Positions 36,215 through 48,998 of a DNA stretch of 64,000 nt are shown piece by piece. The translations under genes and the position numbers were made by a program. This DNA is from Aquilaria yunnanensis (lineage: Eukaryota; Streptophyta; Magnoliopsida; Malvales; Thymelaeaceae). The stretch lies in assembly GCA_039654915.1 (NCBI GenBank), contig CM077597.1, positions 42,010,001 through 42,074,000 on the forward strand. Reading direction: 5' to 3'. The first letter of the stretch is position 1, and each line of letters opens with the position of its first letter. Below the pieces are notes generated by a model. That model saw only the letters and a list, made by a program, of their open reading frames with translations, did no database searches and was not told the DNA's origin.

Positions 36215-37082
36215 GAAGAATGACAGGCATTGGTCTCCATATCAGGATATAAACCTATTGAGTATGGTTATTCTTCCTATTAGTTGTTGTACATCTTTGA
36301 TCGTTCTGGGCACCCTCAACCAGCACAAGGTCTTCACCTTTTCAGCATTGGCATCTATGCCTCACTTTGGTACCATAAAGTTGAGAAATTTTCTAGCGGT
36401 TCCCTAAATACACATTTTCAGGGTTCAAACATATCCCAAAATTTTGAAGTTGATGGAATGTGTTCTATAGGCCACTGATGTGGTCTTTCACCTCCTTGTT
36501 TTTTATAATCATATCATTAACATATACTTCTATATTTTTGCCAATTTTTTCACTCGAAGACCCTATTCATCAGCCATTTGTGTATAGCTCTTGGGTTTTT
36601 ATGTCTAAAGAGCATCCTGGCATAGTAGAACATTCCTTCACTGGTTACAAATACTATTTTCTCCTCATCTGTAGTGTTCATTTCAATTACTTGGCTATGT
36701 AATAAACAAGCCGATCTATTAAAGGTAAAGGGTATATGTTCTTTGGACATGCATCGTTTACCTTCATGAAATCAATGAACATTTGGAGCATGTTGCTCCT
36801 CTCCTTAGTTGCTATGACGATGTTGCTAAGCCAATTAGGATATTTAATTTCCTTAATCACCTTAGCTTCCAAGAGTCACTATATTTCTTTTTTAACAAAA
36901 TCTCTCTTACTCGGGGCTATGTGACGCTTCTTTGACCAAATAGGATTTGTGTCTGGACTTACTTTGAGGTGATGCTGGATTATCTCTGGGTTCATCTTGG
37001 GCCTGTCACTTGGTGAATAAGCAAATAAATATTTTTTTGATAGTAAGAAAGATACAAGTTTATTTTTCTCTTCCTTAGCCAT
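36215..37082 (-). pseudogene. Reverse transcriptase of the Tat element
   Basis: It copies element RNA to DNA. In - orientation it begins with LVSFLLSKKYLFAYSPSD and MNPEIIQHHL, the pre-RT block, then EAKVIKEIKYPNWLSNIV, then a fingers/palm segment ending NDACPKNIYPLPLIDRLV. The catalytic box at 36524-36513 reads YVND instead of YVDD, so the first catalytic Asp is lost. The first ~70 codons are open (37082-36879); later parts shift frame. Confidence 0.9.
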
Positions 37083-37419
37083 GTTTTTCCCTATTCAGGT
37101 ACTACGACTAGGAATCAGTTCTAAATTATTAGTTTCTATCTTTTCCTGGTCATTCTGATAGTCCTTCGGTGGTTCATTGCTATCAACAATGACCTTTCTT
37201 GTGTTCTGAGCATAAACTCTGGTAGGGGCTTGTCTTTCTTCGAAGAATGCTTTCCCTACTTTGGCCTAATCGATGTATAATTCAGCATTATTGTCCTTGG
37301 TCTAAAAGGTTACTATAAAAACTTTTCACATCCATACTTACATGTAAGTTAGCCTGCGTATGCCTTGCGAGGATGGCATTGTAGTGTGAAAAAATGTCAA
37401 TGACTATAAGTCTCCTCAT

Positions 37420-37780
37420 TATTGAGGCAAAGAGCTCCTCGTGCAGTTGTTACTAAAGTTCTCTTTAGCATGAAGGGTAGGTCGATCTAGCCAAGCATAA
37501 GAAGTTCTCCTAGTGCTACCCCAAATGTGAGTGAAGTCATAGGTTTAAGCTTTTCCTTGGGAATCCCCAAGCTCGGACATAAATGGGCAAACAATATGTC
37601 ATTGTTTGAGCCATTGTCATAGAGTACTCTTTTCACATCCCAGTTCTTAGTCCTTGCAATGAATAAGAGAGGGTCATTCTGAGGGAATTTTACTACAAAG
37701 CTATCTTTTCAGGCTAACTTGTTTATGGGATTATAGAACTCCATCAAGTCTATCTCCCTTTCATTTTTCTTTCTTTCAAC
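37420..37780 (-). pseudogene. Aspartic protease of the Tat element
   Basis: It cleaves the element polyprotein. KRVLYDNGSNNDILFAHL lies on the - strand at about 37636-37583, the DxG active-site region typical of Tat elements (usually DxGSSADIL). A downstream LGIPKEKLKPM then leads to LTFG. It lies between gag and RT. Confidence 0.8.
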
Positions 37781-37929
37781 TGAGGGTATGCTTGTTGTTA
37801 TTATTTGGATGACTCCAACCGAAGGAGGCAGATGTCTTAGGACTTCTATTACTCGGTGTCTATCAGAGTCATAGTCTTCATCTTTGCATTTTCTGTCTTT
37901 GTCCCTTTTTTATTGGGACTTTGGGAAGG

Positions 37930-39300
37930 GCATAAGTAGGTAGTGCCAAATTTGCCCTTGTTTGATCAAAGATTTGATATATTTCCTTAACTGGAAGTAG
38001 TCTTCGGTGTCATGCCAATGGTCTCTATGAAATTGGCAATACTTTTTCATATTTTTCTTGTTGTCCAAGGTGATGGGCTTTGGACACTATATAGTTGTCC
38101 CTTGTTTTTCCAAGGCCATTAGAATATTGGTCCTTGTTGTATTTAGGGGGGTGAATGTCATATACCTTTTTTCTTGGTTCTTCTGAGGTCGACTACCTCT
38201 TTCCCCCTAATTCCAAGGTCATGACTGATGGAGCTTAGATGACTGGTGGTCAAACTTTGGTTCCCCATCCTTAGTTCCTCGGCCATCATTTGTTGTTCAA
38301 CCATTTGGTAAAATTCTCTAAGCATCTCCAAGGGCTTTTTTGAGAACTCATAAAACAACTGGGATGGCCTTTTAAGTCCTCTAGTCATTACTCAAATTTG
38401 AATCTCAAGATGAAAGTCTGGGGCACTGAGGGCTTACTGATTAAACCTTTTGACATAGTCTTGAATGGTTTCATCATTCTTCTGGGCTACATCTAACATT
38501 TGGAAAGGCATTTTAGCTGACACCCTACTTTCGTTGAGCTGTTGAGTGAATGCTGTAGACAGCCTCTAGAACCCAGCTATTGTTCTGGACACTAGAGAGT
38601 TGTACTAGGTTATATTGCGGGCTAAATGGGTCACATCAAAGCACTTGGAAAGGGTAACATCATCGACACCGTGCAAACCATGCTTATTCTATATTTAGTT
38701 AAGTCAGCTTAGGGGTCACTTTGATCATCATAGCTTTCAAGCCGAGGTACTCAAAAATCACTAGACATGGGTGCCTTAGTTATTGCTTGGACGAATGGGG
38801 ATTTATCTCCAGTGAAGGTCTTAGAGAGCCTCGACCAAACAGGCTTTCAAGAAACTGGTTTTTCTACCTTATGAAGCCCATCCAAGATTTTTTCCATCAA
38901 CGCTGTAGTAGCACCTTCTTCTTATCACCTGGAGTCTTTGGGTATGGGAGAGTAATGCCTTCTTCTGGGTGAGTAACTTTTGTGGCATGGAGAAGCAGTC
39001 CTCTCCTAGGGTGAAGACTTCTTTGATTCAAACACCGCTGCTCTTTTGAGCATGCCTGCTTAGTCTTGTGGTTTTGAAGGGGTAGGCTATTAGTTGAAGA
39101 CTCCTCATGGGGACTCCAATTAGTAATGCTTCGACAAGGCATTCTATGGTCTCTATCGGTAGGACGTCTTAGATGAGGTGATTTCTGCCCTAGGTTGAAG
39201 GATCTTTTTGGGGAGGCCGTTTTGCCATGCAACCTAGCTTGAGACATGCATTGGTCCAGTTGTTTAGTCATTTCAGCCACTATGGAGCACTAAAAGTCAC
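37930..39300 (-). pseudogene. Gag of the Tat element
   Basis: The - frame opens near 39280 (MAEMTKQLDQ), is very Arg/Pro/Ser-rich, and carries the gag core less clearly. At 38388-38158 it has KRPSQLFYEFSKKPLEMLRE, matching the 'Lxx.PPxTMxELLxRAxxY' region. The C-terminal His/Cys block YCQFHRDHWHDTEDY lies at about 38045-37997, where Tat gag has YCxFHxxxGHxTxxC. Stops break it. It is followed by protease in the same orientation. Confidence 0.75.
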
Positions 39301-39450
39301 GTACGATAGTGACTGCCACTGGTTGTTTATCCTTAGGCAGCGAGGGCTTTAAAGATGGGCTCACGGTGGGTTGAGGCCCTATTGCGGATTGGGGGTTAGA
39401 ATCCCCTTTTTCCTTACAATGGTGGGTTTCAACCACGGTGATCTGGGACT

Positions 39451-39470
39451 GAGTTCCCATTGATGTCGTA
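39451..39470 (-). other. Probable primer-binding site of the Tat element
   Basis: The - strand reads TTACGACATCAATGGGAACT just inside the 5' LTR, an eroded relative of the TGGCGCCGTCTGTGGGAA type used by Tat elements. Confidence 0.45.
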
Positions 39471-39473
39471 AAA

Positions 39474-40078
39474 TGATGCTCCAAGTTGTCTTTTATGTAA
39501 GGCTTCTTCAGCCCCAGAAACGTAATTGGTATGAAGAAGTATTTGTGAGGCAAGTGAAGATGGGGTGAAGAGGTACCTCGGAGTATAACCAGGGAATGAG
39601 CCTCTAATGCGCAGGTTAGTATGGGAAGATATAAAGGAAGAGAGCAAAAAGTAGAGAGATTTTTCTATTGGAGCTTTACTTGAAAGGTTGTAGGGTATAT
39701 TCATAAGGCGAAGGGATAAAAAGCCATTTGGCTCTGCAGGATGAGATTAGGACACGTGGATGATCTAATCCGAGGGTCCCTATTCATACTCTGTAGAAGG
39801 TATTTCTAGTTGGCCTACAGAGAGTGGTAGGCGGTTGGGCTCTGAAACCAGACTCAGGAGCACGGAGGATGAGTCTACTAGTGGTCTTGGCGGCTACATG
39901 TTTGGGATTACTCTTTGAGTTCCTTCCAGTATTCTCTAAAGGTGTTGCAAGCTTAGAGACCTTAATTTTTACTGAGGGTGGGTAGCTCATTTCCAAGGTC
40001 CATGCCCCTTTGTTTGTTTTGATGTATCTAAGGCTTTGGCCCGTCAACTATCACAGGGCTTACACCCATCGACTATCA
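39474..40078 (-). mobile_element. 5' LTR of the Tat element
   Basis: 605 bases, TGATGCTCCAAG...GACTATCA in + orientation, so the ends are TGAT...ATCA inverted repeats. It aligns in order with 29934-30524 and is followed by the CTTAT duplication at 40079-40083. Confidence 0.9.
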
Positions 40079-40083
40079 CTTAT

Positions 40084-40442
40084 GGCTCTTGACAAGCAGG
40101 GATCAGTTAAGCGTCTAAAGCCAATGTCTTTGGATAGCAAATGTAATCCTAAAAAATACAGTCAATTTCATATGGATTAGAACCATGATACAAAGGATTT
40201 CCACCAGTTGACAAGGTACATAGAATCCCTGATCCAGCAAGGTCAACTAAAGCAATATCTTTATCTAGCTTCTTTGAAGTCACATGATACAGAGGATTGC
40301 CACCAGTTGAAGAGGAAAGGCAAAGAAGATTACTATGCTTTAGATTGATGTTAGAACAATAGAAGTCCCCAAAGATAGCTACCTCCTTTTGCGGGCTCAT
40401 TCAAACAGTTACTAGTAGAATGCCCTTGGTGGAAAGGATGTG
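40084..40442 (-). pseudogene. Unrecognised gene-like fragment with a 33-residue repeat
   Basis: An 83-codon open - frame (40400-40149) reads unlike the surrounding retroelements. It contains two copies of STGGNPLYH, 33 residues (99 bases) apart: LLCLSSSTGGNPLYHVTSKK, then LCTLSTGGNPLYHGSNPYE. Between them is LDKDIALVDLAGSG. I do not recognise the family. It could be a piece of a host gene with tandem protein repeats, or a captured fragment. It lies between the CTTAT site of the Tat element and the TGAAA site of a solo LTR, so it predates both insertions. Confidence 0.4.
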
Positions 40443-40447
40443 TGAAA

Positions 40448-42915
40448 TGTTACTAGCTCACAAAAATGAGGGAATTACAAGTGCGGCATAATGGCTAAAA
40501 AACCATTATATTATGTAATTCTCATCATAGTGATAGAAGTATGAGGGGTAAAAGGTATAATGAATACCTTCATAAAAGTGTTCTAAGTTGGTAACTTGGC
40601 CCCCAAGAAAAACCTTCAGGATTGCCTGTTTGTCAAGCAACCTATGGACTTTTTTGTAAGGTTTCAAAAATTTGGGTACTTAATTGCAAAACTCTCAGGA
40701 AAGAGCCTTGGAGAATTATGGGGAGGATATGAATGGGGTGAAAGTGCTATTGGAAGACCAAATTGCTCATGGAAGACAAGTTTGGACAAAGGAAACAATA
40801 AAGGCATTAAGTACCTAAATGTCTTAGTGTAAACGTTAAGTTGTTCAAGCTTTTGACTTTAGAAAAAGGGTAAAGTTGTGGGTTTATCCCACCTAGGGGA
40901 GGCTGGTTATGGCTTGTAATTGGGTTAAAAAAGTTGGGCATATGTGGACCAATGAGTTTAAGACAAAGAAACCATAATTAGTGAGAAGGAAAATGACATA
41001 AAGCAAGGTTAAGCTTGTTAAGTATGTTTTGTGCCCTTAAGCTCATTAAAGCCTATTTATGTGGCCAACTCACTTATCTCTCTCCCATTTTCGGCCTCCT
41101 CTAGCCCAAAAACACAGCCACACTTTCTCTATAGCCACCACACCTTCAAACTTGCAGTTGATTGAAATTGAAGGCAAAAGGAAGCAATTGGAAGCAAACC
41201 AGAGCTATTTTTTGGATAATTCAAGGATCAAGCTTGGTAAGGGTTTTCTTGCTCCCATGGGTTATTTTCTGTATTTTCAAGCGACCATATAGCTAGGGCT
41301 AAGCTTGGAAGAGAGCCATGAGCTTGATGAACCAAGCTTAGTGAGGGGAGTACACTTATTGAAGGTTTTGTGACCTAGTGTGAAGTGCACAAAGATGGCA
41401 GTCAAATGGGGGTTTCTAGAGCCCAAAGTTAGTACTAACTAATGTTAAAATCCTCCTAAGACCAAGAATTAGCTTGAGGAAGGCTGCCATAGTGATTTAT
41501 TTATGTTTATTGCATGTTTTATGGACTAACCTATGGTTTATGTTGCTACCGCATTTCATGTGTTTGATGGTTGTCAATGGCTGCTGCATTTAGTTGCTAT
41601 ATCTTATACATATGCATTGTGGTTTCCTTTTTTTAGTGTCTTTGGATTCAAGTTTTAATGATGGTTACATTGCCTATTGAATCCAAGTGCTACCCTTACT
41701 AAGTTTCTCAATGAAACTTACTCCCCTCAATTCTGCCATTTCAGGTCCAGCTAAAAGATCACCTTCAAACTAACCTTTATGGTTTTAGTTTTGCCCTAAA
41801 TTTTCAGGTGCTTAAACGTCCATTTTTCTAGTTGTGATCTGGAAATTTTTGGGATTTTAGGAGCACATTTGGTATTTTTAGTTATGGTACTTGTTGTGTT
41901 ATGCAGCAGCTGTCCGGCTTCCTGTTTTGGAGTCCATTGTGTCTCAGGCACTCCTGTAACTTAGGGTGCGTATTTAGCTAGGTTAAGACCATTTTTTAGT
42001 GCATGTATGTATGTACATGTAGTGTATGTAAAATGAGAAAAGTATGTGAACAGTTGAGTAATGTTTTGGCTATGTATGTAATGTGGTGCAAAGCTGCCTA
42101 AGTGTGAATGATAGGCTGCTTACTTGTAAATTCTGTTTTGGCCACATAAAATTTCTAGATGCAAGATCATGTAATTCCTATATGTATTGGACAAGTATAG
42201 GATAGCCATGGAGGGCTTTCCCTTTATGAATGAAGTGTTTGCACACTTATAAAATTTTGTATGGGCAAAATGGTCATAAAGTGACTAGAATCTTGACTTT
42301 GCACTCAAAACACTGTATTTTCCTGTGTAGAATGAATCTTGGTATGAAATATTGACCACACTTAGATCACATCGAGAGGTTTAACTGGGATTTAGAATTT
42401 CTGAATTTGGAGCCCTGCAGCCAAAGACATGACATTGAAAAATTGGCTAAGTTATTGTTCATTTGGCCAGAAGTTTGTAACCAACTTAAAAAATCCATAA
42501 CTTGGTCCATAGGTGGGTTATTGGTGTAGAAAAAAATTCCTTGGTTTTCCCTAAGTCTCTAATTGATAATGGAACAAATAAAATAGGGGGTTACATGGCT
42601 AGAATGATACAGTTTATTAGTGGAAGTTACAGGTGCAGTGGCTGGTCACTAGACTTAACAAGATTGCCTAATGTGTGGCAGCCAAGATTAAGACTTGTGC
42701 TAGTGTTTTCCTTTTTTTCTACCATGGTGTGCATGAAATGTGATTATGTGTGTGATGGTTGGACCAATATGCATGTGTTTACATAGTACCCAAGAGGGCC
42801 ACTTGGGCATGCACACTAAGGGTAGTGTTCTAATGGCCTATAGAACATTACCAATCCTGGGAGTTTAAATGGACAATTTTGGCACCATAACTAGACTACC
42901 CCGGAGTGGGTAACA
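40448..42915 (+). mobile_element. Solo LTR, 2,468 bp, TSD TGAAA
   Basis: It starts TGTTACTAGC and ends GTGGGTAACA. The perfect 5-bp target duplication TGAAA is at 40443-40447 and 42916-42920. The last ~900 bases are the inverted counterpart of 63258-64000, which defines the family independently. No internal coding region is present, so it is a solo LTR left by LTR-LTR recombination. The open frames inside it are not genes. Confidence 0.92.
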
Positions 42916-42920
42916 TGAAA

Positions 42921-43845
42921 TCACGTTAATATAATATTACAACTTGGCCAAGAAACTACCAAGGTGAGACAGATTAGTCATAAAATTTCTTCATGATGAC
43001 TTTATTCTAATCACTGCCTGACTTGAAAACTTGAAGGTGAAGAGGGTCCTTTCCGATGATGGTTTTAGCACCAACGTCCTCTTTGCTCACCTTCTTCTGA
43101 ACTTGGGATCTCAGAAGTAAAACTCAAGTTGATGTCATTACCAACATCAGAAGTTGGTCTAGGATAATTTTTTGTGTTGTGATGGATCGACCTCCCCTTT
43201 ATGCTAAAAGGGAAGTCGGTGAGGGATGGCTATGAGCCCTTTACATCAACTATGACAAGGTTCGTAGTGATCAACATCCCATTCCCTTACAACATCCTCC
43301 TCGAGAGACAACGACAGGGGAACTTCTACCAAAGATCAAATGTCAAGTATCTGACTATAACTTTTGTAACCAAGAAAGGGGATGCTAATATCTACATCGC
43401 CAATCCAAGGTGAAGAAGGTATTCATGAAAGCAAGGTAGTCACTAGGGAAGATTGGTGCCCACACATCTGGAAACACAACTTTGGGCAAAGTTGTCAAAC
43501 TACTTGCTGAGGATGTCAAGATTAATGGTTAGGGAGTCAAAAGTAAAAGCTTGCAGTTGATCTCTGGTAGAAGTACTCGAGTTGGGAAGAATATGCCCTA
43601 AGAGTAAAAGGCCAAACTTGTATCTTTTTTACTTTCAAAGATAGACTTGTTTGCCAACTCATTGAATTACATGCCTCACATAAGCCTATACATCATACAA
43701 CAAAGCCATAGGGTAGACTTTGAAGCAAGGCCAATTAGGTAAAAAATGTAACATTGCCCCTCACAAAAGCGACTTCGTCAAGCAAGAAATAAAATGACTG
43801 TTAGAGGATGGGGTAATAAGAGAGGTGAAATATTCAGACTAGTTG
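42921..43845 (+). pseudogene. Tat-type element, part 1: protease and start of RT
   Basis: A second Tat-type element, on the + strand. The protease region near 42994-43130 has VKRVLSDDGFSTNVLFAHL. Further on comes FVVINIPFPYNILLERQR, with the usual 'YNAILGRP'-like block, then a pre-RT region (LVSFLLSKIDLFANSLNYMP) as in the - strand element at 37082. RT starts with LLEDGVIREVKYSD and is cut at 43845 by a solo LTR. It continues at 47677. Gag upstream is not recognised. Confidence 0.82.
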
Positions 43846-45045
43846 TGACATGGCCATCCTCGGCCCCTGCCCAGGAGACCTGTGAGAGCTGGTCTCACGG
43901 TGGTTGCAATTGACTAGTTGTATATGTCTGCAAATTAAAACTCCATGATGCTAGTTCATTAACCTAGAATATGTAGAATGCATGCTCTTCATGCTTTGAG
44001 TTGGATTAACAAAAACGATAAAACATTGACTTGGCCAAGAGATTTCCATAGAAAATAAGTTCAAATAGCCAAAGCATACAAAATCAACATTTATGTGAGT
44101 TTACTACACATAACAACTGTGTAGGACCATTCATACATAAAGTAGACTAATGCTGTCACCTAATAGCAACCCTAGAGTCTAGGACTCCTCAAAACATAGA
44201 CAATGGAGGCAACTAGGAGTACTATATATACAAGCCTCAATTGAGATCTTCTTAAACTAACTCCCACATTGGATGCAAGTCCCAGTGGCAAGTCACAAAA
44301 GTCCTTGTCCACGTGCTGCTAGGCTTTGTGGCCAAAGGAAGACTATAGTTAGCATTGTGACTTAACCAACAAGTAACCCAAATAAACTAGAATTATAAAG
44401 ATTCTCAAGTGAAATACCTGCAACAAAAGCCAACTACCGTGATAACCCTCAGTGGTTATCCAGTCTAACAACTTTAGAATTAGCACAACATAACTAAGGA
44501 GTGAGAATTTAGAAATTCTTAGTAAGGGTCTTCACTTTACCTGCAAGAAAATTACTAAGGACTCCACACATGAGAACATATGTAACCTATTGTGAGCTCA
44601 TACAGCCTGAGGGTCTAATATATGCATATACCTAGGTCCGTTGAGACCTCTCCTCTTTCTAGTCCTTCAACTACAAGGCATAGCCTTGTCCTTTAGAAAG
44701 CTTAGCTTGTTAGCCTAACTAGTGCTAAATCACCAGTTGAACCTCTCCCATTTATGTTGTATAGGGGCACTATGGTGGGACTATTGTAATGAGGCCATAA
44801 AGACCTTATAGACTAGGTGCACTAATGTTTTGCCTTACAACCTTGTGGCTAATGGCACAGCTAGGTTGCCAAGGGTTTTAAACATTTCACCCAAGCTAGT
44901 GATACTTAGTTGTGATCCTTAGTAAACTAGTTTTCTTGCTTATGGTAGGAGTAACCATAAAACTTTACAAAACCCATGAAAAATCCTAAGTCTTGAAGGA
45001 CTTTTGGAATTCTCGGAGTACCCCTGAAATGCTTAGACCCCAAGG

Positions 45046-46463
45046 TGTTAGTGTTGTGCCCAAAAAAAGCCAATCATGAGATGATTGTATTTTTGCACAT
45101 TGAGTCATGATATTTTATTGAGGCATTAATCCAGCAATTTTGTTTGTTGTTTTGTTTCTGCGTAACGTAATAAACATAATTGTAACCCTAGAATAATGAT
45201 ATTCTTAAACGTCCCTAGTCTAGTATTATTGTGGAGCGGGTTGCAATAATACATAATGACTAGCATATGTGGAGACTAATATGAGATATGTAGTCTACAT
45301 ATGGGTACAAGTTGGAGAACTTGTGTACTGGACCGACCCACCATGAGAACACTTCATGGATCGTTATATGAGTGTCATAAGTGATTCTCATAGTGATCAT
45401 AGTATATGTAGTCCTTCGACCTAAGATCATCAAGGTTCCCTACATGTGAGTCACATACTTTGATACTTTCCTTTGTTGCTCGTAACTGAGTGAACTTGAA
45501 GGAGGTCATTGGGTATGTCACATATCATGCGGAGGGATTTGTATGATCAAGTAGGGATTTGTCCCTCCTATGTAACGGGAGTGATATCTCTGGGCCCCTT
45601 GATAGAGTGAGACTTAGAAAATGCATGGCCATGCTCCGATGAGTTGATATATGATATCAATGTCGTCAGTTTAAGTTGGTCTACTCGGTAATCAAGAAAC
45701 CAAAGATTGGGCTATACGAGAGTGACACATTCCATGTCTCGTGCTTAGTCTTGATATCTTGGACAAAGGGACAATGGCATATATCGGTGATGATCATAAA
45801 GGTTTAGTCGATTCACCGACAATCTTGTCACTTGGGTAGCAATGATGTGTTGCTAGACACCACTCATTGCTTATGATCATAAATGTGATTTATGATCATT
45901 GCCAACATGGCAAGGGCCTATTGGGTCGCACACATAAAGCTATTTGGATCATTAGAGTGCATGGGCTAATTATTTGGGTTATGGTTTCACTTTAATTTCG
46001 TATTAATAATGGGCCAAGGAGTTGAGCCATTATTAAGCCCGAAATTAAATCCTAATTGGATTAGGGCTTTGAAACCCATTAGGCCTGGAAGTTGAGTCTC
46101 ACTATAAATACAACTTTTAAGTGAGAAATTCGCAGGTCTCCTTGCCCTAGCCTCCCAAAAGGACAGCCGCACTCTTCTCTTGCAATTCCTTGGAGGACGC
46201 AAGCTAGCACTGCGAGCGCAAGAGAAACGCATCTGCCGGGACGTGGTGGAAGCGTGGTGATCCCGAGAGGCTCGTGTGGATACCATAGAGAGCCTGAACA
46301 CGTCAACTGTTCAAGTTTTGTGATTCGACTCTATAGTTGAGTGAGAGATCTCAACCGAAAATTAGGTATGAAATTTTCGAACACCCGGTTTACCCCGTTT
46401 CACTTGGATCCTGGAGGGTTTCGGTTAAATTCCGCTGCGCTGTTTGGCTCCCGAAACCCAACA
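45046..46463 (+). mobile_element. Solo copia-like LTR, 1,418 bp, TSD CAAGG
   Basis: It begins TGTTAGTGTTGTGCCC and ends CGAAACCCAACA. The perfect 5-bp duplication CAAGG lies at 45041-45045 and 46464-46468. The final ~510 bases match 1-496. It sits inside the solo LTR 43846-47676, making it the youngest layer there. The copia assignment is by style only. Confidence 0.93.
46103..46110 (+). promoter_or_regulatory. TATA box of the copia-like solo LTR
   Basis: TATAAATA after 'gttgagtctcac', conserved with 151-158. Confidence 0.5.
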
Positions 46464-47676
46464 CAAGGTACCCTAAGAATCCCCTTAGTTCTCCCTTTGA
46501 CCTTCCTAGAAAAAATTTGGAAAATTCAGCCAACATGCCTGTGGCAACATGTCACCATAGTTGTCAACAAATTGTCTATTTTGCAGCATTGTTGATGCGT
46601 CATGGGAAATGGTAAGGGTTACCAATCTGTGAAACCCAGAAAACTTTTTCAGTTTTGCTTCTATGAACTTTGGACACTTACCAAACATATCAAACATGCT
46701 TGGTTAGCCTCCAAACTTAACATACATGTAAAATATGTTGCATAGATCACAACCAACTATCACAAGCTTAACTATGATGCATTATAATATCATTCCAATC
46801 ATCACAAACCTCATAGTCCATCATTAACCACTATGCTCTTTAACTAATGCTATTGTTAAAACTGCTTGAATTCATCAAGTAAACTTAATCCAATATCATC
46901 AGTTATGCTTGAAAATATAACTCCCTTAACTTAACTTCACTTCACAAGAAAGAAACAAGTAACTCTTCCTAAAAAATTTGAGTTCTACAAAGCTCCACCT
47001 AGTTCCAAGCAAATATGGGCACAAAACATCAAGTTACTAACTTCTAACCAAAACCCAATCTCCCAATCAACTAATAAACATGAAATCAATTAAGAACACA
47101 TTGATTACCTCATAGAAAAAATAGGGGATAATGAAAAACATAGCTCCAAGCTTCAAAACCATGATCTTATGCTTGAAATAAGATTTCAATGGCCTATATA
47201 CTTATGGTAGCTTCTCTTTTCACTAAAAACACTTGATTTTGGGCTCAATTGGATGAAGAGATAATGGTGTGAAGGATGAACTCGGGTTATGGCAGCCATC
47301 CTGCACTTTACCATCTTATAAACCAAGTTTAACATTTAAGCCACCAAAGTATTAGACATGGAACACTTAAATCCTCTTCTTTTGATAACCTTAGTCATTC
47401 TTGACCAATTTTTGTTTATTTCAACTAAGTTTGGGTCAAAGTTAAAATTTAGGTTATAAAAAATCATTTTAACCACTCAGGACCAAACCCAACTATTCAG
47501 GATGCAACATTACCATTTTACCCCTGAACCTTATTTAGTCCCTTAACCTCATTGGAACTTAGTGAACTTTGATAAACTTTCATATTCTTGCTATGTAACT
47601 TGAATTAAGGTTTCAAACTTAAATTTGGAGTTCTTTACCTTGGTCAAATAAGCCTTCAACTAGAAGAGCCATAATA

Positions 47677-48998
47677 GGATGAGTAACATAGTGATCAGAA
47701 GGAAGGAAATGACAAACTTTCGATGTGCATTGACTTTATCCAGGTCAATGATGCTTGCCCTAAATGATTTGTATGCTCTACATTTGATAGTTCTGCTGGT
47801 TAATTCTATTGAATGCAAATTATTGAATTTCCTAGGTACTTTTAAAGAATATCATCAGATTTGAATAGACCCAGCTAATGAGAAAAAAACATCCTTCCTA
47901 ACTAGTAAAGGAACATTCAGTTACATATGAATGCCCTTTAGGCTGAAGAATGTCGGGGTGACATACCAGCTCCTGGTGGACAAGGTGTTTGCTAAATAGA
48001 TTGGAATGGAAATGGAAGTATATGTTGGCGACATGTTCATCAAAAGTAAGAATTCAGACGATTACATATGAGATTTAAGGGAAACCTTCCAACAGTTCTA
48101 TAAGTTCAGAATATGCCTTAGCCCAAAAAAATGCGTATTTGGCATTAGTGCCAGGAAGTTCCTTGACTTATGGTCTTCGAGCAGAGGATAGATGCGAACC
48201 CAAAAAAAATTAGGGCAGCTCATGATTTTAAAACACCTAGGATGGTCAAGGGCATACAAAGGCTCATAAATAAAATAATGGCCCTAATTCATTTCATATC
48301 ATGATGTAATGACCGATGTCTTTTGTTCTTCAAAGTGCTAATGAAAGTGGAAAAAAAAGATACTAACATTGGTGAAGGGTAATTTTGAGGGAGGAAAGAG
48401 TGTTAGGATGAATGGGAAAAGTTAAGAAATTACCTAGTAAGGCTATCGACACTTTGGTAGCCAAAGGAAGGGGCACCACTCATACTATACCTTGCTACAA
48501 GTAAGAAGGCTATGGGTTCTGTTCTTATGCGGGAAGAAGAGGATGGATAATAACGGCCAATCTATTATGTTAGCAAGCCTTTGTGCCATGTCAATGTTGG
48601 GTATGCAGTCTTACAGAATGCAATCTATGCTATGGTTTTGGTAGGAAGAAGACTTTGGCCATAATTTCAAGGACATACCATCATTATCTGAAGTAGCTTC
48701 CCACTGAAGGACATCATGAAAAGGGTTGACCATTTAGGGAACTTGTCTAAATGGTGTATCATGCTCGATGAGCATGATATCATATATGAACCAAGGAAAG
48801 CTGTTAAGGCATAGGCATTGGTGGATTTCATAGCCAAACTTTTTGAAGCCATTGAAGCAATGGAATGCACTTGGGTAGAAGAGGAATCAAATTGGTCACT
48901 CCTTGTCAATAGAGCCACTAGTGCTAAACTCAAGGGGCCGATATAGTTCTCTGACTTTTTGAGGACATAAAGACATCAAAATCAATTAAGTTTGGTTG
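47677..48998 (+). pseudogene. Tat-type element, part 2: RT and RNase H
   Basis: It continues the RT from 43845 with SNIVIRRKEMTNFRC and VNDACPK. It then has the catalytic box YVGD at 48021-48032 (usually YVDD, first Asp lost). RNase H follows from about 48400. The linker carries HDIIYEPRKAVKA and ALVDFIAKLFEAIEAME, then EEESNWSLLVN near 48885. The frame shifts repeatedly. It is cut at 48998 by the next solo LTR and resumes at 51362. Confidence 0.85.

Larger units (their letters stand above)
29934..40078 (-). mobile_element. Complete Tat-type Ty3/gypsy element, inactive
   Basis: 10,145 bases bounded by two direct LTRs (29934-30524 and 39474-40078) and a perfect 5-bp target duplication CTTAT (29929-29933 and 40079-40083). 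In - orientation the order is primer site, gag, protease, RT, RNase H, second RNase H-like domain, integrase, then a long 3' region with a + strand (antisense) reading region. Dual RNase H and an antisense extra frame are features of the Tat lineage. A 74-base LTR segment compared by eye differs at about one base in five, so this is an old copy. All frames are broken. Confidence 0.9.
43846..47676 (-). mobile_element. Solo LTR (- orientation) carrying a nested copia-like solo LTR
   Basis: It is the reverse complement of the family at 48999-51361, aligning over the whole length. Removing the nested LTR and its duplication (1,423 bases) leaves 2,408 bases against 2,363 for the partner. It lies inside the RT frame of the + strand Tat element: KYSD precedes it and SNIVIRRKE follows it. 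The flanking pentamers AGTTG (43841-43845) and GGATG (47677-47681) are each one base from GGTTG, which would restore the expected Trp-Leu codons, so this is probably an eroded target duplication. Confidence 0.85.

Noticed and set aside
40149..40400. Kinesin-like 'LVDLAGS' motif
   Set aside because: ALVDLAGSG resembles the kinesin LVDLAGSE motif, but no other motor-domain motif is present and the surrounding STGGNPLYH repeats do not fit kinesins.
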